Source: Bacteroidetes bacterium HGW-Bacteroidetes-2
GTDB lineage: Bacteria; Bacteroidota; Bacteroidia; Flavobacteriales; Flavobacteriaceae
NCBI GenBank assembly: GCA_002842575.1
Contig: PHDJ01000018.1
Coordinates: 1-53,137 of the forward strand
Direction of reading: 5' to 3'
DNA: 53,137 nt
The position numbers and the translations under genes are program-made. Every line of letters starts with the position of its first letter. The stretch's first letter is position 1. This document shows positions 1 to 8,219 of the stretch, in pieces. The notes under the pieces were generated by a model. It was not told the DNA's origin. It saw only the letters and a list, made by a program, of their open reading frames with translations, and ran no database searches.

Positions 1-43
1 GTTCAGCAAACTCTATGAGGTTTTGACCTTTGAAAATTTCCAT
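1..43 (-). CDS. N-terminus of a probable IS1595-family transposase (partial)
   Basis: Fourteen codons are visible, encoding MEIFKGQNLIEFAE, and the frame is open to the window edge. The start is preceded on the minus strand by AAAGGAAAA, a plausible ribosome binding site. The peptide resembles the N-terminus of IS1595-type transposases of Flavobacteria as I remember them. No catalytic residues are visible, so another family is possible. Confidence 0.35.
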   Translation of the reverse strand, partial: MEIFKGQNLIEFAE

Positions 44-202
44 TTTTCCTTTGTTTTATAAGACGTTAAAGATATGAAATTAAATACCGACCTCAATAAT
101 TTAATTTCACCCAACGGGATATAAATAATAAAATTGTTCGTTTCATCAGTATTCAATAATAAAAAATTAAGTATAACAAAGGTAACCGTTGCACAAGCCC
201 CT
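1..202 (-). mobile_element. Probable end of an IS1595-like insertion sequence (truncated by window edge)
   Basis: A minus-strand coding start lies at 43 and runs off the left edge. About 140 bases of non-coding AT-rich sequence follow, and a relatively GC-rich stretch at 181-202 (minus strand GGGGCTTGTGCAACGG, then TTACC) could be the terminal inverted repeat. The other end is outside the window, so the repeat and any target-site duplication cannot be confirmed. The IS family assignment is from memory of the protein N-terminus only. Confidence 0.35.
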
Positions 203-432
203 AATTTTTATCTATAATTTTATATATTTCAAAAATTGGGTATTTTAAAAGATTTGCTATTAAAGTTGTCTTTTCAGTGTATATCTTTTAAAAATGTTTT
301 TTGGGGCTTAAAAGGCCTTAAAATGGCTGTTTTTATGACAAAAAATAAGCCGTAAGTTTTAGAGATTGCTAGTGCTTTTGTTACGTGATTTTTTTGCTTT
401 GCCAAAACGTGTTTTAGCCTTTTTAAAGAACC

Positions 433-1182
433 CTATTTTTTCTTATTAGCTTCTATGATGTATTTTTCTAAAGCCATAGTCATTGAAGGGGTTTCTGGCG
501 TAGGCGCTTGTATGTCTATACGCAAACCGCTTTCAGTGGCAGCTTGCCCTGTAGTGCTGCCAAAAACAGCAATTCGGGTTTCGTTTTGTTCAAAATCAGG
601 AAAATTTTCAAAAAGAGATTTAATCCCCGTCGGACTGAAAAAAACCAAAACATCGTAATACACATCCTTTAAATCAGAAAGGTCACTCACTACTGTTTTG
701 TAGAAGGTGGCTTGTTTCCATTTTACTTTTAGACCATCCAATATTTCTGGAATTTCTGGCATTAAAACATCGGAACAAGGTAAAAGAAATTTTTCGGTTT
801 TGTATTTTTTTATTGTAGGGGTTAATTCAGAAAAGGTACGTTTTCCAACATATATTTTTCTTTTTCTGTACACTACATATTTTTGTAAATAAAAAGCTAC
901 GGCATCTGAAAGGCAAAAATATTTTAAAGAATCTGGCACTTTGTATCGCATTTCTTCCGCTATTCTAAAAAAATGATCTACAGAATTCCTACTCGTTAAA
1001 ATAATAGCAGAGTAGTCGTGTAAATCTACTTTTTGTGCCCGAACATCCTTGCTAGAAACACCTTCTACATGAATAAAGGGTCTGAAATCTACCTTGACTT
1101 TTTGTCTGTCAATGAGTTCAAAATATGGAGAATTTTCTATTATAGGTTCTGGTTGGGAAACCAAAATTGTTTTCACTTTCAT
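433..1182 (-). CDS. hemD: Uroporphyrinogen-III synthase (HemD)
   Basis: A 249-residue protein of the HemD family, which closes and inverts the D ring of hydroxymethylbilane to give uroporphyrinogen III in cytosolic heme biosynthesis. The family is poorly conserved. The support is the two-lobed pattern of alternating strands and helices, the N-terminal ILVSQPEP segment, the AIILTSRNSVDHFF segment near residue 60, the VLVFFSPTGIKSLF segment near residue 180 and the IAVFGSTTGQAA segment near residue 205. The length is normal. It lies 30 bases downstream of the DUF4271 gene on the same strand, an arrangement I recall as common in Flavobacteria, so the two are probably cotranscribed. No clear terminator is seen in the AT-rich sequence after the stop. 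Confidence 0.85.
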   Translation of the reverse strand: MKVKTILVSQPEPIIENSPYFELIDRQKVKVDFRPFIHVEGVSSKDVRAQKVDLHDYSAIILTSRNSVDHFFRIAEEMRYKVPDSLKYFCLSDAVAFYLQKYVVYRKRKIYVGKRTFSELTPTIKKYKTEKFLLPCSDVLMPEIPEILDGLKVKWKQATFYKTVVSDLSDLKDVYYDVLVFFSPTGIKSLFENFPDFEQNETRIAVFGSTTGQAATESGLRIDIQAPTPETPSMTMALEKYIIEANKKK

Positions 1183-1212
1183 AAACCTGATTTAAATTAT
1201 AGAAACTTCAAA

Positions 1213-1866
1213 CTAAACAATAGCCTTGTAAAGGATGAGATAGGGTGAAATTTCAAGAGCGCAAAGATATAAAATAAAATAAAAAAAACGGTCAATTATG
1301 AATTTTTCATGGGTTCGGTAGGTATAGAACAAGGACAGAAGATTAGCAAAAAGGATTAATATTACAAGGATTTGCAGCACTAGCAGACTTTGCGGAAGTG
1401 TGTAAAGAAATAATATATTTATTCCAAGTAAAAAAATTCCTAAAAGATTTCTATAACTTAATTTGTGGTATAAATAGGTTTCTAGATAGGTGTCAAAAGA
1501 AAATAGATTTGCAATTATTTTTTCAACATAAAATTTTATTCCTATAAAAAGGGTATATGAGGTAACGATTTGAAGATAAAGAAGTTTTTCTTCTGTTTTG
1601 AATTCATTATGAAAGCTGAGTATTAAAAAATACAAAAAAAGAGAAACAGAAAGAATTTGTACTATAAGTAATAAAATATTAAAAGCACCAAAAATGGTTT
1701 TATTTTTACCATGAACTAAAAAGTATTTATTTGTAATGGGGAGTAAAAGCAACTCATTAAATCGATTGCTATTAATCAATTTTGCTGCCGTTAAAAGAAT
1801 TAAGCATAGGATTGCCACTAAGGTAATCCAATCTAAGGAGCTACTATTTCTAATGATTTGTTCCAA
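1213..1866 (-). CDS. DUF4271 integral membrane protein
   Basis: A 217-residue, very hydrophobic protein with about six to seven predicted membrane segments, starting near residues 13-30 and ending near 190-212. It matches the Bacteroidota-restricted DUF4271 family in size, hydropathy and its position directly upstream of hemD. Its function is unknown. A well-formed TAnnTTTG box lies 20 bases upstream of the start, so this gene probably heads the DUF4271-hemD transcript. It is divergent from the glycosyltransferase starting at 1976. Confidence 0.75.
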   Translation of the reverse strand: MEQIIRNSSSLDWITLVAILCLILLTAAKLINSNRFNELLLLPITNKYFLVHGKNKTIFGAFNILLLIVQILSVSLFLYFLILSFHNEFKTEEKLLYLQIVTSYTLFIGIKFYVEKIIANLFSFDTYLETYLYHKLSYRNLLGIFLLGINILFLYTLPQSLLVLQILVILILFANLLSLFYTYRTHEKFIIDRFFYFILYLCALEISPYLILYKAIV

Positions 1867-1885
1867 TTAGAGCCATTTATTTATG

Positions 1886-1912
1886 CAAATCTAAAGTAAA
1901 TTAAGGAAGCAA
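1886..1912 (-). promoter_or_regulatory. Bacteroidota-type promoter for DUF4271-hemD
   Basis: The minus strand reads TAGATTTG (1893-1886), matching the TAnnTTTG -7 box, with TTG at 1912-1910. The 16-base spacing is one short of the usual range. The box is 20 bases upstream of the ATG at 1866. Confidence 0.5.
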
Positions 1913-1950
1913 TAAGAAAATTTTGGCAGTCTTTTAAGTATAAAAATGAG

Positions 1951-1958
1951 TACATTTG
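1951..1958 (+). promoter_or_regulatory. TAnnTTTG box that decides the start of the downstream glycosyltransferase
   Basis: TACATTTG matches the -7 consensus. It lies between two in-frame ATG codons (1946 and 1976), so transcription from it would start after the first ATG and favour 1976. No well-spaced TTG is seen upstream, so confidence is limited. Confidence 0.4.
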
Positions 1959-1975
1959 ACCAAAATTTTAAAAGA

Positions 1976-2707
1976 ATGCCAGAGGCAATTGTCGTTATAC
2001 CAACTTACAATGAAATTGAAAACATCGAGCGTTTAATTAGAAATATATTTTCTTTACAACGCGGGTTTGAAATTTTAGTGGTTGATGATAATTCGCCAGA
2101 TAAAACTGCAAATAAAGTTAGAGACCTTATACTTGAATTTCCAAATTTGTTACATTTAGAGGTTAGAAAAGGAAAGTTAGGTTTAGGCACTGCATATATT
2201 CACGGTTTTAAATGGGCATTACAAAATAAGTATCAGTACATTTTTGAAATGGATGCCGATTTTTCTCACAATCCGAATGATTTGATTAGGTTGTATAATG
2301 CCTGTGTAAAAAAGGGTTATGATATGGCAATAGGCTCTAGATATTGTGATGGTGTAAATGTGGTAAACTGGCCAATGAGCAGAGTATTACTCTCTTGGGG
2401 AGCCTCAAAATATGTGCGAATTATCACACAAATGCCTATTTGCGATACTACAGCAGGGTTCATTTGTTACCATCGCAATGTATTAGAAAAAATAAATTTA
2501 GACAAAATACATTTTGTTGGGTATGCGTTTCAAATTGAAATGAAATTTAAAGCATTTCTAAGTAAATTTAAAATTATTGAAGTTCCTGTAATTTTTACAG
2601 ATCGAACTAAAGGCGAATCAAAGATGAGTGGGAGCATTATTTCTGAAGCGATTTTTGGAGTAATATCTATGAAATTTAAAAGCCTTTTTAACCGCTACGA
2701 AATTTAA
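1976..2707 (+). CDS. Polyprenol-phosphate mannosyltransferase (DPM1-like, GT2 family)
   Basis: A family 2 glycosyltransferase of about 243 residues resembling dolichol/polyprenol-phosphate mannose synthases, which move mannose from GDP-mannose to a lipid phosphate at the inner membrane. It opens with the GT2 signature VVIPTYNEIENI. It then has the nucleotide/metal motif LVVDDNSPD, a DADFSHNP segment (the DxD equivalent) and a GSRYCDG motif. There are no strong C-terminal membrane helices, as in the short DPM1 type. An ATG at 1946 would add ten residues, but a promoter-like box lies just after it and homologues begin near the IVVIPTYNE motif. It is followed after 3 bases by dihydroorotase, a pairing I recall as conserved in Flavobacteria. 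Confidence 0.85.
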   Translation: MPEAIVVIPTYNEIENIERLIRNIFSLQRGFEILVVDDNSPDKTANKVRDLILEFPNLLHLEVRKGKLGLGTAYIHGFKWALQNKYQYIFEMDADFSHNPNDLIRLYNACVKKGYDMAIGSRYCDGVNVVNWPMSRVLLSWGASKYVRIITQMPICDTTAGFICYHRNVLEKINLDKIHFVGYAFQIEMKFKAFLSKFKIIEVPVIFTDRTKGESKMSGSIISEAIFGVISMKFKSLFNRYEI

Positions 2708-2710
2708 AAT

Positions 2711-4051
2711 ATGAGTACCATATTAATAAAAAATGCCAATGTGGTCAACGAAGGAGCCATTACAAATTGTGATGTGCTGATAGAAAATGACACCATTGCT
2801 GCAATAGCAGAATCTATAAGTGCTAAATCTGCCAACACGCAAATAATTGATGCAGAAGGAAAATATTTGCTACCAGGTTTAATTGATGACCAAGTACACT
2901 TTAGAGAGCCTGGACTCACACATAAAGCAACCATTGAAAGTGAATCAAAAGCAGCTATTGCCGGAGGAATCACTTCCTTTATTGAAATGCCTAACACTGT
3001 GCCACAAGCTACCACCATAGAAAAACTAGAAGAAAAATTTGCCATTGCAGAAAAAACATCTTGGGCAAATTATTCCTTCATGTTTGGAGGTACAAATGAT
3101 AACTTAGAGGAAATTTTAAAATTAGATCCACAAAAAGTGGCTGCTATAAAACTGTTTTTAGGCTCATCTACAGGAAATATGTTAGTGAATGACCCTACAG
3201 TTTTGGAGGCTATTTTTTCTAAAACCAACATGCTTATTGCTGTGCATTGCGAAGACGAAGTTACCATTCAAAAAAATCTTGAAATACATTTAGAAAAATA
3301 TGGTGAAGACATTCCTGTTTTCTGCCATCCAAACATAAGAAGTGAAGAAGCTTGTTATCTTTCTTCCTCATATGCAGTAGCTTTAGCCCAAAAAACTGGG
3401 GCAAGGCTTCATGTTTTTCATCTTTCTACGGCTAAAGAAACCAAGTTGTTTAGCAATAAATTGCCCTTGGCAAAAAAGAAAATTACAGCAGAGGTGTGCA
3501 TCCATCACCTTTGGTTTACCGATGAAGATTATGAAACAAAAGGCTCCTTAATAAAATGGAATCCTGCCATAAAAACTAAAAAAGATAGAGATGCTTTATG
3601 GGAAGCACTTCTTGACGACCGTATAGATGTTGTAGCCACAGACCATGCACCACACACCTTAGAAGAAAAAAATGGAGTCTATACAAAAGCACCTTCTGGT
3701 GGGCCAATGGTACAACACGCACTAGTGGCGATGCTTGAAAACTACCATCGTGGTAAAATATCTTTAGAAAAAATTGTAGAAAAAATGTGTCATAATCCTG
3801 CCATTCTTTTTCAAATTAAAAATAGAGGATTTATAAAAAAAGGGTTTAAAGCTGACTTAGTATTAGTTGATTTACATGCACCTTGGGCTGTAAAAAAAGA
3901 CAATATTTTGTACCAATGTGGTTGGTCACCATTTCAAGGATTTACGTTTACTTCTAGGATTACACATACTTTAATTAATGGAAAATTGGTGTATAACAAT
4001 TTTAACTTTTTACATTCACCAAATGTAGAAAGACTTGAATTTAATAGGTAA
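2711..4051 (+). CDS. pyrC: Dihydroorotase (PyrC, class I-like)
   Basis: A 446-residue amidohydrolase that interconverts carbamoyl aspartate and dihydroorotate in pyrimidine synthesis. Visible family motifs are PGLIDDQVHFREPG (residues 55-68), an AIKLFLGSSTG segment carrying the candidate carbamylated lysine, AVHCEDE, a LHVFHLSTAKE histidine region and the ATDHAPHTLEEK aspartate/histidine region. The first histidine of the usual HxH zinc motif is Gln61 here, with His63 kept. As I recall, this DDQVHFREPG form is widespread in Bacteroidota dihydroorotases, so I do not treat it as inactivation. It follows the GT2 gene by 3 bases and is followed by a DUF4296 lipoprotein gene, so they form one probable operon. 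Confidence 0.9.
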   Translation: MSTILIKNANVVNEGAITNCDVLIENDTIAAIAESISAKSANTQIIDAEGKYLLPGLIDDQVHFREPGLTHKATIESESKAAIAGGITSFIEMPNTVPQATTIEKLEEKFAIAEKTSWANYSFMFGGTNDNLEEILKLDPQKVAAIKLFLGSSTGNMLVNDPTVLEAIFSKTNMLIAVHCEDEVTIQKNLEIHLEKYGEDIPVFCHPNIRSEEACYLSSSYAVALAQKTGARLHVFHLSTAKETKLFSNKLPLAKKKITAEVCIHHLWFTDEDYETKGSLIKWNPAIKTKKDRDALWEALLDDRIDVVATDHAPHTLEEKNGVYTKAPSGGPMVQHALVAMLENYHRGKISLEKIVEKMCHNPAILFQIKNRGFIKKGFKADLVLVDLHAPWAVKKDNILYQCGWSPFQGFTFTSRITHTLINGKLVYNNFNFLHSPNVERLEFNR

Positions 4052-4076
4052 GTTTGTAATGTATTATAGAGATAAA

Positions 4077-4547
4077 ATGAACAAACAAATTATCTTCTTA
4101 TTGGTTAGTTTTATTTTTTTTGGATGTCAAAATATTGAATATCCAAAAAAACCAAAAGATTTAATCCAAGAGGATAAGATGGTAGAAATAATGACAGACA
4201 TTCAACTTTTTCATACGGCAAAATCCTACAACCGAAATCCACTTCAAAAATCAGGTTTGTCACCATACAAATTTATTTATGAAAAGCATAATGTAGATAG
4301 CTTGCAGTTTGTTACAAGCAATACCTATTATGGTTCAAATTTAAAATTATACGGTACTCTTTATAGTAGAGTAAAATCTATTTTAGAAGTTGAAAAGGCA
4401 AAAATAGACACAATTCTTGCTAAAGAAAAAAGAACGAAAGACTCCTTAAAAATAATTACAGATTCTCTTCGGTTACTAAAAATAGAAAAACCAAACGATT
4501 CTATTTCAAAAGAATTGAAAAAAATGGATGTAACTAAAAAGCAGTAG
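4077..4547 (+). CDS. DUF4296 lipoprotein
   Basis: A 156-residue predicted lipoprotein. I chose the ATG at 4077 because it starts a proper lipoprotein signal (MNKQIIFLLVSFIFFGC, with the lipobox cysteine at residue 17). Upstream in-frame starts would put extra charged residues before the signal and overlap dihydroorotase. The mature part contains the MVEIMTDIQLFHTA region typical of DUF4296, followed by a lysine- and serine-rich helical tail. Function is unknown; it is probably attached to a membrane. Its last 14 bases overlap the 3' end of the convergent epimerase gene. Confidence 0.75.
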   Translation: MNKQIIFLLVSFIFFGCQNIEYPKKPKDLIQEDKMVEIMTDIQLFHTAKSYNRNPLQKSGLSPYKFIYEKHNVDSLQFVTSNTYYGSNLKLYGTLYSRVKSILEVEKAKIDTILAKEKRTKDSLKIITDSLRLLKIEKPNDSISKELKKMDVTKKQ

Positions 4548-5547
4548 TTTTTCTAAAATTAGAAACACTATTTTTAACGGTTTCTTCTATGGAAATAAAA
4601 GAATAATCTAGGGCTTTTTTAATTTTTTGGTTGTCGTAGTTTTTTTTAGAAACCATTGCGTTAGCAGTGCTTTTAAAAAGATTTTGTTTACTTCCCAACA
4701 CAACACTTTTCAGGGTATCAAGCCTCCATGTTATATTTAGCATCCATGGTTTTAATTCGGTTTTAGGAGGGGTTTTTCCAAAAGCTAAAGCAATTGTTGT
4801 AAGCAATTTTTTATAAGAAATGTTTTCTGAAACCACAATAAAAAGTTCGTTTTTAATAGGGCATTCCATTAATTGAATGCCAATTGCTGCAACATCTCTT
4901 ACATCTACAAAACCCATTTCGCCTTCAGTAAAATAAGATAGCCCTTTGTTTACTTTTGAAAATATAGCACCTGTTCCAGAATTCCAAAACCCGCTGCCCA
5001 AGATAATACCAGGATTAACAATTACGGTATCTAAACCTTCTTGTGCGCCTCTCCACACTTCCATTTCAGCACCATATTTGGTTAAGGAATAATCACTATT
5101 ATCAGCATCTGGATTCCACGGCACTTCTTCATTAATTGGGGTTAATTTTTCACTGCTACCTAAAGTAGCTACACTACTTATATAACATAATTTTTTAATG
5201 CCAAAGTGTAAACAAAGATTTACAATATTTGCAGTACCTTCAATATTTGATTTTTTTAATTTGTAAAAATGTTTTGGGTTAAAACTAATATAAGCTGCAG
5301 CGTGATACACTTTTTTTACCCCAACAAATGCTAAAGTCAATGCCGGAATATCGGTAAGGTTAGCTTCCATCCATTCAATTTTATTGTAAAGAACTTCTGG
5401 ATTTTCAATATAATAAGAAAAGACCTGCTTCACCAAAGTAAAATCGCTAGTTGACCTGTGAATGGCTCTAACGTTGTTTTCTTCTTTAAGTAAAAAATAG
5501 AGCAGATGCGCTCCTACTAATCCTGTGCCTCCGGTTACTAAAATCAT
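4534..5547 (-). CDS. NAD-dependent epimerase/dehydratase family protein (extended SDR)
   Basis: A 337-residue extended short-chain dehydrogenase/reductase. The N-terminus has the nucleotide-binding motif TGGTGLVGAHL (residues 5-15). An ISSVATLGS serine segment and a YSLTK catalytic Tyr-xxx-Lys motif follow, with NPGIILGSG after them. The substrate cannot be read from sequence; relatives act on nucleotide sugars, dihydroflavonol-like compounds or sterol-like substrates. It lies tail-to-tail with the DUF4296 gene (14-base overlap) and is divergent from tyrS, so it is probably transcribed alone. Confidence 0.85.
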   Translation of the reverse strand: MILVTGGTGLVGAHLLYFLLKEENNVRAIHRSTSDFTLVKQVFSYYIENPEVLYNKIEWMEANLTDIPALTLAFVGVKKVYHAAAYISFNPKHFYKLKKSNIEGTANIVNLCLHFGIKKLCYISSVATLGSSEKLTPINEEVPWNPDADNSDYSLTKYGAEMEVWRGAQEGLDTVIVNPGIILGSGFWNSGTGAIFSKVNKGLSYFTEGEMGFVDVRDVAAIGIQLMECPIKNELFIVVSENISYKKLLTTIALAFGKTPPKTELKPWMLNITWRLDTLKSVVLGSKQNLFKSTANAMVSKKNYDNQKIKKALDYSFISIEETVKNSVSNFRKTTAF

Positions 5548-5600
5548 AGCACTAAAATACTCTTTTTTCTATTTGTGCTTCTTCTTTTAAGCGATAAATC

Positions 5601-5608
5601 TATCTTTG
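5601..5608 (+). promoter_or_regulatory. TAnnTTTG box upstream of tyrS
   Basis: TATCTTTG is a perfect -7 consensus 17 bases upstream of the tyrS ATG. The nearest upstream TTTG (5572-5575) is 25 bases away, longer than usual, so only the -7 element is called. Confidence 0.5.
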
Positions 5609-5624
5609 CAAAAAAAGTATTCAA

Positions 5625-6920
5625 ATGCACAAAAATTTTGTAAAAGAATTGCAATGGAGAGGTATGATTCACGATGTAATGCCAGGTACAGAAGAACACC
5701 TTATGGAAGAAATGCGCGCCGCTTATGTGGGTATAGACCCTACGGCAGACTCGCTGCATATAGGGCACCTTGTTAGCGTTATGATGTTGCGTCATTTTCA
5801 ATTATGTGGGCATAAACCATATTCTTTAATAGGAGGTGCTACTGGCATGATTGGCGATCCTTCCGGAAAATCAAATGAAAGAAATTTACTAGATGAAGTT
5901 ACTTTGCGCCACAATCAAAACGCACTTAAAGAGCAACTTTCCAGGTTTTTAGATTTTGACAGCGATGCAAAAAATGCAGCAGTTTTAGTGAATAATTACG
6001 ACTGGATGAAAGAATTTTCCTTTTTAAATTTTATACGTGACGTAGGAAAGCACATCACCGTAAATTATATGATGGCAAAAGATTCTGTAAAGAAACGATT
6101 GTCCAGTGATGCTTCAGAAGGCATGTCTTTTACTGAATTTACATATCAATTAGTGCAAGGATATGATTTTTTACACTTGTTTAGAGAGCATAATTGCACC
6201 CTTGAAATGGGAGGAAGTGATCAGTGGGGAAACATTACAACTGGTACAGAAATGATTAGGCGAATAGCAAATGGCAAAGGATATGCATTAACCTGCCCAT
6301 TAATAACCAAAGCAGATGGGTCTAAATTCGGAAAATCGGAAGGAGGAAACATCTGGCTTGATGCAAACAGAACTTCTCCGTATAAATTTTATCAATATTG
6401 GCTAAACACTAGTGATGATGATGCCGCAAAATATATAAAGATATTCACTTTTTTAAGTAAAGAAGATATAGAAAGTTTACTAACAGAACATTTAGTAGCA
6501 CCTCATTTACGTGTTTTGCAAAAACGATTAGCAGATGAAGTAACAGCGATGGTACACTCTAAAGAAGAGCTGAAAAATGCCATTAAAGCATCCTCTATCT
6601 TATTTGGAAATTCAACATCAAAAGATTTAAAATCGCTAAATGAATCCACTTTTTTAGATGTTTTTGAAGGCGTACCACAAGCTGAAATATCTAAAGAAAG
6701 TATTTCTAAAGGGTTGGATATTATTTCGGTTTTAGCTGAAAACACAGGGTTTTTAAAATCAAATAGTGAAGCAAGAAGGGCATTGAAAGAAAATTCGATT
6801 TCGGTGAATAAAGAAAAAGTGGAAGAAGGATATGCCATTACAGAAACCGATTTAATCAATCAACAATTTGTGCTTTTACAACGAGGAAAGAAAAATTATT
6901 TTATTTTAAAAGTGGTATAA
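5625..6920 (+). CDS. tyrS: Tyrosyl-tRNA synthetase
   Basis: A 431-residue class I aminoacyl-tRNA synthetase that charges tRNA-Tyr in the cytosol. It has the HIGH motif at residues 45-48, the [10 protein letters not shown] tyrosine/ATP-site segment and KFGKS at 234-238 as the KMSKS-loop equivalent. A C-terminal S4-like RNA-binding region follows ([19 protein letters not shown], near residues 380-400). Length and domain order are normal for bacterial TyrRS. The start is supported by a consensus -7 box 17 bases upstream. The gene is followed by a stable hairpin whose T-run is on the minus strand, so the plus-strand transcript has no obvious intrinsic terminator. Confidence 0.95.
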   Translation: MHKNFVKELQWRGMIHDVMPGTEEHLMEEMRAAYVGIDPTADSLHIGHLVSVMMLRHFQLCGHKPYSLIGGATGMIGDPSGKSNERNLLDEVTLRHNQNALKEQLSRFLDFDSDAKNAAVLVNNYDWMKEFSFLNFIRDVGKHITVNYMMAKDSVKKRLSSDASEGMSFTEFTYQLVQGYDFLHLFREHNCTLEMGGSDQWGNITTGTEMIRRIANGKGYALTCPLITKADGSKFGKSEGGNIWLDANRTSPYKFYQYWLNTSDDDAAKYIKIFTFLSKEDIESLLTEHLVAPHLRVLQKRLADEVTAMVHSKEELKNAIKASSILFGNSTSKDLKSLNESTFLDVFEGVPQAEISKESISKGLDIISVLAENTGFLKSNSEARRALKENSISVNKEKVEEGYAITETDLINQQFVLLQRGKKNYFILKVV

Positions 6921-6979
6921 AAAAAGAAACCCCGGAGCGTTTGGTTACTCCAAGGGCTTCTACCAACTAACTAACCAAA
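6919..6979 (-). terminator. Minus-strand intrinsic terminator with loop-complementary upstream sequence
   Basis: Read on the minus strand, a GC-rich stem forms between 6960-6948 (GAAGCCCTTGGAG) and 6937-6926 (CTCCGGGGTTTC), followed by a run of seven T. The apical loop contains TAACCAAA (6947-6940). TTTGGTTA, exactly complementary over 8 bases, sits just upstream at 6979-6972, so a pseudoknot or competing antiterminator is possible. It ends the transcript of the LuxE-like gene, or of a small RNA, some 185 bases after that gene's stop codon. Confidence 0.7.
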
Positions 6980-7144
6980 TCTTGTTCCATCTTAGCATGT
7001 AACTATTCGGGAAATATTTTTATTAACTAAATTTTATAAATAGTAATCCTATGAAACCTAAGTCTTCATAAAATGACTTTCATTACAATTTTAAGAAAAT
7101 TATAACACATATTTTTTTTAAAGAAAGTTTTTTTCTGAGGAGAA

Positions 7145-8119
7145 TTAAAGAACCATCAGGTTGCAACCCCTGATATCACTGGTGTCAAACCGACCAATTA
7201 TTTCAAAAGTGCCATTTGGATAAACTTTCCCTAAATCTTGTGTGGCGATGAAAGAACAAGAATTTATATTAGAAAGATCTATAATATTAATACCTCCTAT
7301 TTGGGTTTTTACTAAAGAAAAAGGATCTTCTGGATCTCGGGTTAGTACTTTCATCCAAGGAGGGCATTCAAAAATACCGTTTCCATTTGAATATGCTTGT
7401 GACAGTAATTCGGTCATACCATATTCGCTGTGTATTTGAGAAACTCCAAATCCTTTTTTAAGTTTGTTATGCAATGCATCTCGCACAAGCTCTTTGCGTT
7501 TTCCTTTCATTCCACCAGTTTCCATAATGATTGTATTTTTCAGTTGGAAGCTGTGCTTTTCAATTAAATCCAGAAGAGCAAAGGACACGCCAATGAGTAG
7601 CGTTTTCTGCCCACTTTCTTCCAGAGCATGAATTTTTTCAACAAGCACATCTATTTGATCTAAATAAAATCCACTATTTGAATTTTGGCTTTTTTTAATG
7701 AGGTCATTTACCATGTAAATTAAGGAAGAACCTTCTCTCTCCAAATAAGACGGTAGCAATCCTAAAATAGCATACGCTTCGATATTTCCATAAAACTTTT
7801 GAAAAGCAAAGAGATAGCTTTTTTCATACATAGAAACATCTGTAACAAAATGTTTACTGGGTTTAATGCCAGTTGTACCGCTGCTGGAAAAAACAATTTC
7901 AGCGGGCTGTTTTGAAGAAATTACCTCTCTGGATTTAAAAAAGGAAATAGGTAAAAAGGGTATTTCTTCTATTTCCTTAATATCACTTGGATTTTTGTTT
8001 AACAAATCGCAAAAAGAGCGATATACAGTATTTTGTTCAAACTGGTATTTAAATACTTGCAGTGCTTTAGCTTTAAAATCATTAATAGAAGTTATTGCAA
8101 AAATGGATTCGGGAAGCAT
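7145..8119 (-). CDS. LuxE-like acyl-protein synthetase / acyltransferase
   Basis: A 324-residue protein of the LuxE superfamily, related to the ANL adenylate-forming enzymes. Members activate a carboxylic acid with ATP and pass it on. The VFSSSGTTGIKPSKHF segment (near residue 80) is the phosphate-binding loop. A later HSEYGMTELLSQAYS segment matches the adenylate-binding motif, and IGRFDTSDIRGCN near the C-terminus is the family's terminal motif. The luciferase genes luxC, luxD, luxA and luxB are absent, so bioluminescence is not implied; as I recall, such genes occur singly in many Bacteroidota. The substrate is unknown. It lies 100 bases downstream of the T9SS gene's 3' end on the same strand, separated by a terminator. 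Confidence 0.75.
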   Translation of the reverse strand: MLPESIFAITSINDFKAKALQVFKYQFEQNTVYRSFCDLLNKNPSDIKEIEEIPFLPISFFKSREVISSKQPAEIVFSSSGTTGIKPSKHFVTDVSMYEKSYLFAFQKFYGNIEAYAILGLLPSYLEREGSSLIYMVNDLIKKSQNSNSGFYLDQIDVLVEKIHALEESGQKTLLIGVSFALLDLIEKHSFQLKNTIIMETGGMKGKRKELVRDALHNKLKKGFGVSQIHSEYGMTELLSQAYSNGNGIFECPPWMKVLTRDPEDPFSLVKTQIGGINIIDLSNINSCSFIATQDLGKVYPNGTFEIIGRFDTSDIRGCNLMVL

Positions 8120-8162
8120 TGTAATTTTTCTTTCGTTTTAGTATTGGTAAAGGTAAGTAAAA

Positions 8163-8191
8163 CAAAAAATGCCTTCACACAAGGTGAAGGC
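8163..8191 (-). terminator. Terminator after the T9SS protein gene
   Basis: A perfect 8-bp stem, GCCTTCAC (8171-8178) and GTGAAGGC (8184-8191), with a 5-base loop. On the minus strand it is followed by ATTTTTTGTTTT. It lies about 30 bases after the stop of the 8220-9077 gene. Confidence 0.85.
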
Positions 8192-8219
8192 TTTTCTATA
8201 CTTACTTTAATAAAAAAAC

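Noticed and set aside
7145-8119. Bioluminescence operon
   Set aside because: None of luxA, luxB, luxC or luxD is present near the LuxE-like gene.
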